NCBI GenBank assembly: GCA_036477795.1
Contig: JAZGDL010000050.1
Span: 1-7,226, forward strand
Origin: JAZGDL01 sp036477795
GTDB taxonomy: Bacteria > Planctomycetota > Phycisphaerae > UBA1845
DNA length: 7,226 nucleotides
Direction: 5' to 3'
This document shows, in pieces, positions 4,005 to 7,226 of this stretch. Both the position numbers and the translations under genes were made by a program. How positions within the stretch are numbered: position 1 is the first letter of the stretch; each line of letters starts with the position of its first letter. The notes under the pieces were generated by a model, which worked only from the letters and a program-made list of their open reading frames with translations, was not told where the DNA came from and did not search any database.

Positions 4005-5777
4005 TTATCGACGCGGTGCGAGGGCCCGCTGAAATGAATCGGCCACTGAAATGAAGGGCGTCGGCGAGCGGGCGAGATCTTCGGTGAGGACCTTTTGGAT
4101 GGGCTTTCTCGACGGGCCGACCTGGTAGATTTCGCGGAGGACGGCGATGCAAACGGTCTTGGTGATGTGGGCCCGGCCCCATTGCTCGGGATCGTAGCCG
4201 GAATGATCCGGCGGCCCGAAGCGCGGAGGCTTGCGCCAGGCGCCCCTGGCCATAAGCTTCAACCGCTCTCTGACCGCCTGCGTGACCGGGCGATGGTAGA
4301 AGCGGGACCGGTTGCCCCGCAGGAACTCCCTGGCGCCGTGGCGCAGCACGTGGCCGGCGGTGTATAGCTCGGTCAGAAAACGATTGTGCCAGTACTCCAG
4401 GGCCTGGGGCGTCAGCGTCTCGGTGGAGATAACGCCTTTGCCCCATCGGCGATATTGTGCGTAGTCGCGGGCGCCGCCTTCGAAGTAGATCCCGCGGCCC
4501 ATCCGGGCGTTGTTGTAAACTTCCGTGCCCGGATAAGGTGTCATGATGTTGACACCAATACGGTGCAGGCCGAGCTCTCCGGCGAAGGCGATCGATTCTG
4601 CGATGGTCTGTTCGGTTTCGTAAGGATGCCCGATGATGAAGGAGCCGCGGCGCTCCTCGAAATCAACCTTATCGAGGATGGCGTAGGCATTTCGATAGTC
4701 GTCCAGGGTGACGCCCTTGCTGGTAGCCTGGTTGATTCGCTGGCTGCCCGTTTCAATGCCGAACGAAATGGTGACGGACCCGGCGCGTTTCATGAGCCTG
4801 GCGAACTCGACGTCGGCGGCGTGCCCGTGCCGGGTGGCGATGGTGTTGGCCCGGGTGAAGGCTTTGTAGTGCAGGCGAAGGCCGCGATGCAGGATGCCCT
4901 CGAACAGTTCGGTGGCCCGTCGGCGGCTGAAGGTGAGCGTGTCGTCCAGGAAGACGACGAAGCCCTGCCCGCCGCTACGGCGGAAACGCCGGTCAATGAT
5001 CTCCAGCTCCTCCAGGACGTTGTCGACACTGCGCATTCCCAAGCCGCTGTTGGCGCTGCTGCAAAAGGTGCACCCAAAGGGGCAGCCGCGGGCCGTCTCA
5101 ACCGATTCGGTGTCGGTCAGGCCTATCTGCGGGTCGGCGTACTTGTAGTAGCGCATATCGATATGGGGCAGGCAGCGCAGGGGACGCAAGCGCTCCAGGT
5201 CTTCGGTGGTCTGACTGGGGCCTAGGAGGATGCGACCACGGTACCTCAAAGGGTGCTCGAACCCCACCCGCCCAAGCAGGCGCTGGGCGTTATCGGAATA
5301 GGCTGCCAGCGACCGCGTGTCCTGGTTTGCGATGGCCACCATGGCCTTCTCGCCTTCGTAAACCACGACGTGGTCGATGCCCTGGATCTCATCCGCCAGC
5401 TCCCAGGGCACATGGGTGGCGTGGGCCCCGCCGATGACCGCCAGGGCCCCGGGCAACTTCCGCTTGACCTTCTCTATGATTCTCTTGGCCACGCAGTACT
5501 CGGGGGTGGTGCTGGTGACGCCGACGATATCGGGGTGTTCATCGCAGATGCGCTCGACCAGGCGGTCGATGGTCAGATTCTCGGCCTCGCCGTCTATGAT
5601 GCGGACGTCGTGTCCCGCCTCGACCAGTGCGGCGCCGATCTGCATCAGGGCCATGGGCGGCTCCACCTGTTTCATGCCGGGCTTGAATTGCCCGCTGTAG
5701 CTCGCCCGGTAGATGGCCACCGAGTATTCCGGCCTGGCCAGAACGACTCTGGTACGTGACCCGTTCATCGGGTTCAT
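4005..5777 (-). CDS. B12-binding-domain radical SAM protein
   Basis: The product is 590 residues from ATG 5775-5777, with GGAG at 5784-5787 (6-nt gap); a second ATG lies three codons later. Residues about 10-150 form an N-terminal Rossmann-like cobalamin-binding-type domain (PPMALMQIGAALVEAGHDVRIID at about 40-62, GGAH at 116-119, EGE at 141-143). The usual DxHxxG cobalamin-ligand motif is not seen, as in many members of this class. The radical SAM core starts with C232-x3-C236-x2-C239, the 4Fe-4S ligands, in a GCPFGCTFC context. Later motifs include FLDDTLTF, FGIETGSQRIN and FIIGHPYET. Length and order match BchE/PhpK-like class B radical SAM enzymes, which perform methylations, cyclisations or other radical rearrangements; the substrate cannot be read here. 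The C-terminal region (about 460-590) is basic and less conserved. It is upstream of the methyltransferase on the same strand and divergent from the glycosyltransferase, which suggests a glycan or secondary-metabolite role. Confidence 0.9.
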   Translation of the reverse strand: MNPMNGSRTRVVLARPEYSVAIYRASYSGQFKPGMKQVEPPMALMQIGAALVEAGHDVRIIDGEAENLTIDRLVERICDEHPDIVGVTSTTPEYCVAKRIIEKVKRKLPGALAVIGGAHATHVPWELADEIQGIDHVVVYEGEKAMVAIANQDTRSLAAYSDNAQRLLGRVGFEHPLRYRGRILLGPSQTTEDLERLRPLRCLPHIDMRYYKYADPQIGLTDTESVETARGCPFGCTFCSSANSGLGMRSVDNVLEELEIIDRRFRRSGGQGFVVFLDDTLTFSRRRATELFEGILHRGLRLHYKAFTRANTIATRHGHAADVEFARLMKRAGSVTISFGIETGSQRINQATSKGVTLDDYRNAYAILDKVDFEERRGSFIIGHPYETEQTIAESIAFAGELGLHRIGVNIMTPYPGTEVYNNARMGRGIYFEGGARDYAQYRRWGKGVISTETLTPQALEYWHNRFLTELYTAGHVLRHGAREFLRGNRSRFYHRPVTQAVRERLKLMARGAWRKPPRFGPPDHSGYDPEQWGRAHITKTVCIAVLREIYQVGPSRKPIQKVLTEDLARSPTPFISVADSFQRALAPRR

Positions 5778-6198
5778 GCGCGTCTCCGGGGCGTGTCGGG
5801 GTCGGGGTGATTACCGGGCGTCATCGCGTCGGGCGCCGCGTGGGCGCGTGCCATCTGGAAGGTATCGGCAAGGGTGCTTCGTCGAGTTAGGCGAACTGAG
5901 ATGTTGGGTTTTCCCCAAATGGTTGAACCCAACCATCCGAGACGCGCCCGTAAGGACGCGGGCCCCCGTTCAGAATACCCGCTTCCTTACGGGCGCGTCT
6001 CGGATCGTGGGTGGGTGAGGGTAGCGCAGCGGAATGCACGTTTGCGCACGGTCATCCAGATGGGTTTGGGAACATTCGATACGACCGGCGCCACGTTTTT
6101 TCCGATAGAAGCCAGTGACCGATAACAACCATTGAAGATGGCCGACCGTCGGCGGCCGGTGTTTTGGTATGCGCGCCGTCGGCTGGGGGATCGTTCCT
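5778..6198. other. Divergent intergenic region
   Basis: This 421-bp gap separates the minus-strand radical SAM gene from the plus-strand glycosyltransferase gene and should hold promoters for both. I find no convincing -35/-10 pair. It holds the large inverted repeat at 5935-6005, a smaller inverted repeat TTGGGTT/AACCCAA (5904-5910 with 5926-5932) and a 16-bp sequence repeated inside the downstream gene. Open frames that cross it run through the inverted repeat and are not credible genes. Confidence 0.6.
5935..6005. repeat. Long inverted repeat (28-bp stem, one mismatch)
   Basis: The arms 5935-5956 and 5984-6005 are perfectly complementary over 22 bp (outer end ATCCGAGACGCG). After one mismatch (5957/5983), five more pairs form (5958-5962 with 5978-5982), leaving a 15-nt loop. 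No T-run follows on either strand. It lies between divergent genes, so a terminator role is unlikely; a palindromic mobile repeat or a regulatory cruciform fits better. Confidence 0.85.
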
Positions 6199-7226
6199 AT
6201 GAGCATCGCGGTAGTTGGTGACGGCTGGTGGCGGACGGCGTGCAAGACGGCCGGTGAGGCACATCGGGTGTTACCGCCGGCGGTGCAGCCGCCGGCCAAC
6301 CCCTACAGCGCCGACGCCCAGGCGCGGCTGGCGATCGGCCCCAAATGGTTGAACATGCTGGCTGCTGAGCCTGTCGACGCGATCGTAGACAACGGCAGCG
6401 CCGGACTGGCATTCGTGCCGGACCCCAACAACGCCGCGTCGGCCAAGCTGCTGCACGAGGCGGCGGGTGTGCCGCTTCTGTCGCACTGGATCGACCCGCT
6501 GGTGACGGTGTTTCAGTCGCTGCCTTGGCAGGCCGTGTGGGGCTCCATGATGTCGGAAAGCTGGTTCAAGTTCGTCTGGGACAAGCCGCAGGCCGCTGAG
6601 CTTCAGGCCTTCGGAGTTCCGCAGGTTTACTATCTGCCGATGGCGGCTCCGGATCGGGAATACAACACCGCTCCACTGCCCGAGGACGGCGCCAAACACC
6701 CGGTGTCCTTCGTGGGCGGCCAGAACACTTCGTATTTCAACCCCCAGAACAGCGTGCCGGGTGAGAACCTGTTTCACGGCACGCTGGCTCTGGCGGTGCG
6801 GTCGGACATGCCGGACGTTGATTTTTATTCGGTGTACTTCGAGCTATACGGTGTAGCGGAGCCGCCCCGCCCTGACGAGCCGCTGGCTTCACGGATGGCC
6901 AAGGCCCAGGATTATTTCAGCCGCAAGCTCTTTTACAACGCATCGCAGTGCATCAAGCAGCGCGACCGGTTCGTGATCTTTCTGAAGCGCCGGCTGGGTG
7001 ATACGTTCAGGCTCTTGGGGGACCGCTGGGACACCGCTTACGGCCTTCGTTGTGAGCCGCAGATTCCCTCGACCGAAGCCTACTTTGAGCATTTTCGCAA
7101 CTGCGCCATCAACCTGAACTTCGTGAACGGGAATTCCGACAGCGGCCTCAACATGCGGCACTTCGAGATCACCGCGGCGGGCGGCTTTCTGCTGTGCTAC
7201 CATCAGCCGGAGATCGCGGAGCACTT
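6199..7226 (+). CDS. CgeB-like glycosyltransferase, 3' end beyond the window
   Basis: The frame is open from ATG 6199 to the window end (342 complete codons, no stop). The start is chosen because GGGGA at 6186-6190 lies 8 nt upstream and the protein then opens MSIAVVGDGWW, a typical first Rossmann strand. An in-frame ATG at 6169 is possible but lacks a good ribosome site. The N-terminal half is a GT-B-like acceptor domain. Near residues 302-342, CAINLNF, SGLNMRHFEITAAGGFLLCY and PEIAEH form the signature of the CgeB/GT1-like C-terminal donor-binding domain (NLN..., GLN.R.FE..A.GGFLL). CgeB-family proteins transfer sugars in spore-coat, flagellin and surface glycosylation; the acceptor here is unknown. 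It is cytoplasmic-looking, with no signal peptide or membrane segment. It diverges from the radical SAM and methyltransferase genes, with which it probably shares a pathway. Confidence 0.85.
   Translation, partial: MSIAVVGDGWWRTACKTAGEAHRVLPPAVQPPANPYSADAQARLAIGPKWLNMLAAEPVDAIVDNGSAGLAFVPDPNNAASAKLLHEAAGVPLLSHWIDPLVTVFQSLPWQAVWGSMMSESWFKFVWDKPQAAELQAFGVPQVYYLPMAAPDREYNTAPLPEDGAKHPVSFVGGQNTSYFNPQNSVPGENLFHGTLALAVRSDMPDVDFYSVYFELYGVAEPPRPDEPLASRMAKAQDYFSRKLFYNASQCIKQRDRFVIFLKRRLGDTFRLLGDRWDTAYGLRCEPQIPSTEAYFEHFRNCAINLNFVNGNSDSGLNMRHFEITAAGGFLLCYHQPEIAEH

Noticed and set aside
4386..5225. Plus-strand open frame of 279 codons
   Set aside because: It is the antisense shadow of the radical SAM gene, an effect of high GC.
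5836..5854. Sigma-54-like site (TGGCACG) upstream of the radical SAM gene
   Set aside because: The -12 GC element is displaced by one base and TTGC is absent.
6271..6777. Minus-strand open frame of 168 codons
   Set aside because: It is the shadow of the CgeB-like gene, whose product carries a clear family signature.

Overview
The window looks like a piece of a GC-rich bacterial chromosome. I suspect a planctomycete, because GC-rich intergenic hairpins of the 'cccacggctaaagccatggg' and 'gctcccttacggtcgcggctcgg' kinds lie beside long, loosely spaced genes. That assignment is inference, not proof.

Left third (1-2456): a complete tRNA-Tyr gene (76-158, minus strand) abuts a compact block that looks like a small tRNA-targeted integrated element. 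The 39 bp running from the anticodon loop to the 5' end of the tRNA (120-158) recur exactly at 2149-2187. The roughly 2.03 kb between holds a two-repeat AP2-like protein gene with an apparent frameshift (248-715, continuing out of frame to 774), a 73-residue protein with a good ribosome binding site (803-1024), a regulatory region with two strong palindromes and two divergent promoter-like sequences (1231-1303), and a Cys-rich probable double zinc-ribbon protein on the other strand (1330-1944). No integrase is visible. Copies of CCCTAAAC lie just inside both ends. Just outside the right repeat, at 2227-2337, is a decayed fragment of a second AP2-like gene, which suggests successive insertions at the same tRNA. 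Related GC-rich hairpins bound the block at 10-55 and 2352-2456.

Right two thirds (2482-7226): three well-formed genes typical of glycan or other surface-modification loci. On the minus strand are a cobalamin-binding-type radical SAM protein (4005-5777) and, downstream of it, a SAM methyltransferase with an N-terminal zinc-binding motif and a C-terminal Rossmann-like domain (2482-3756). Divergent from them on the plus strand is a CgeB-like glycosyltransferase (6199 to beyond the window end). The two intergenic gaps (3757-4004 and 5778-6198) carry repeats and hairpins: a 10-bp-stem hairpin, 22-bp tandem repeats and a direct repeat in the first, and a 28-bp inverted repeat in the second. The natural reading is that the three genes build or decorate a methylated saccharide or glycoprotein, but no substrate can be read from the sequence.
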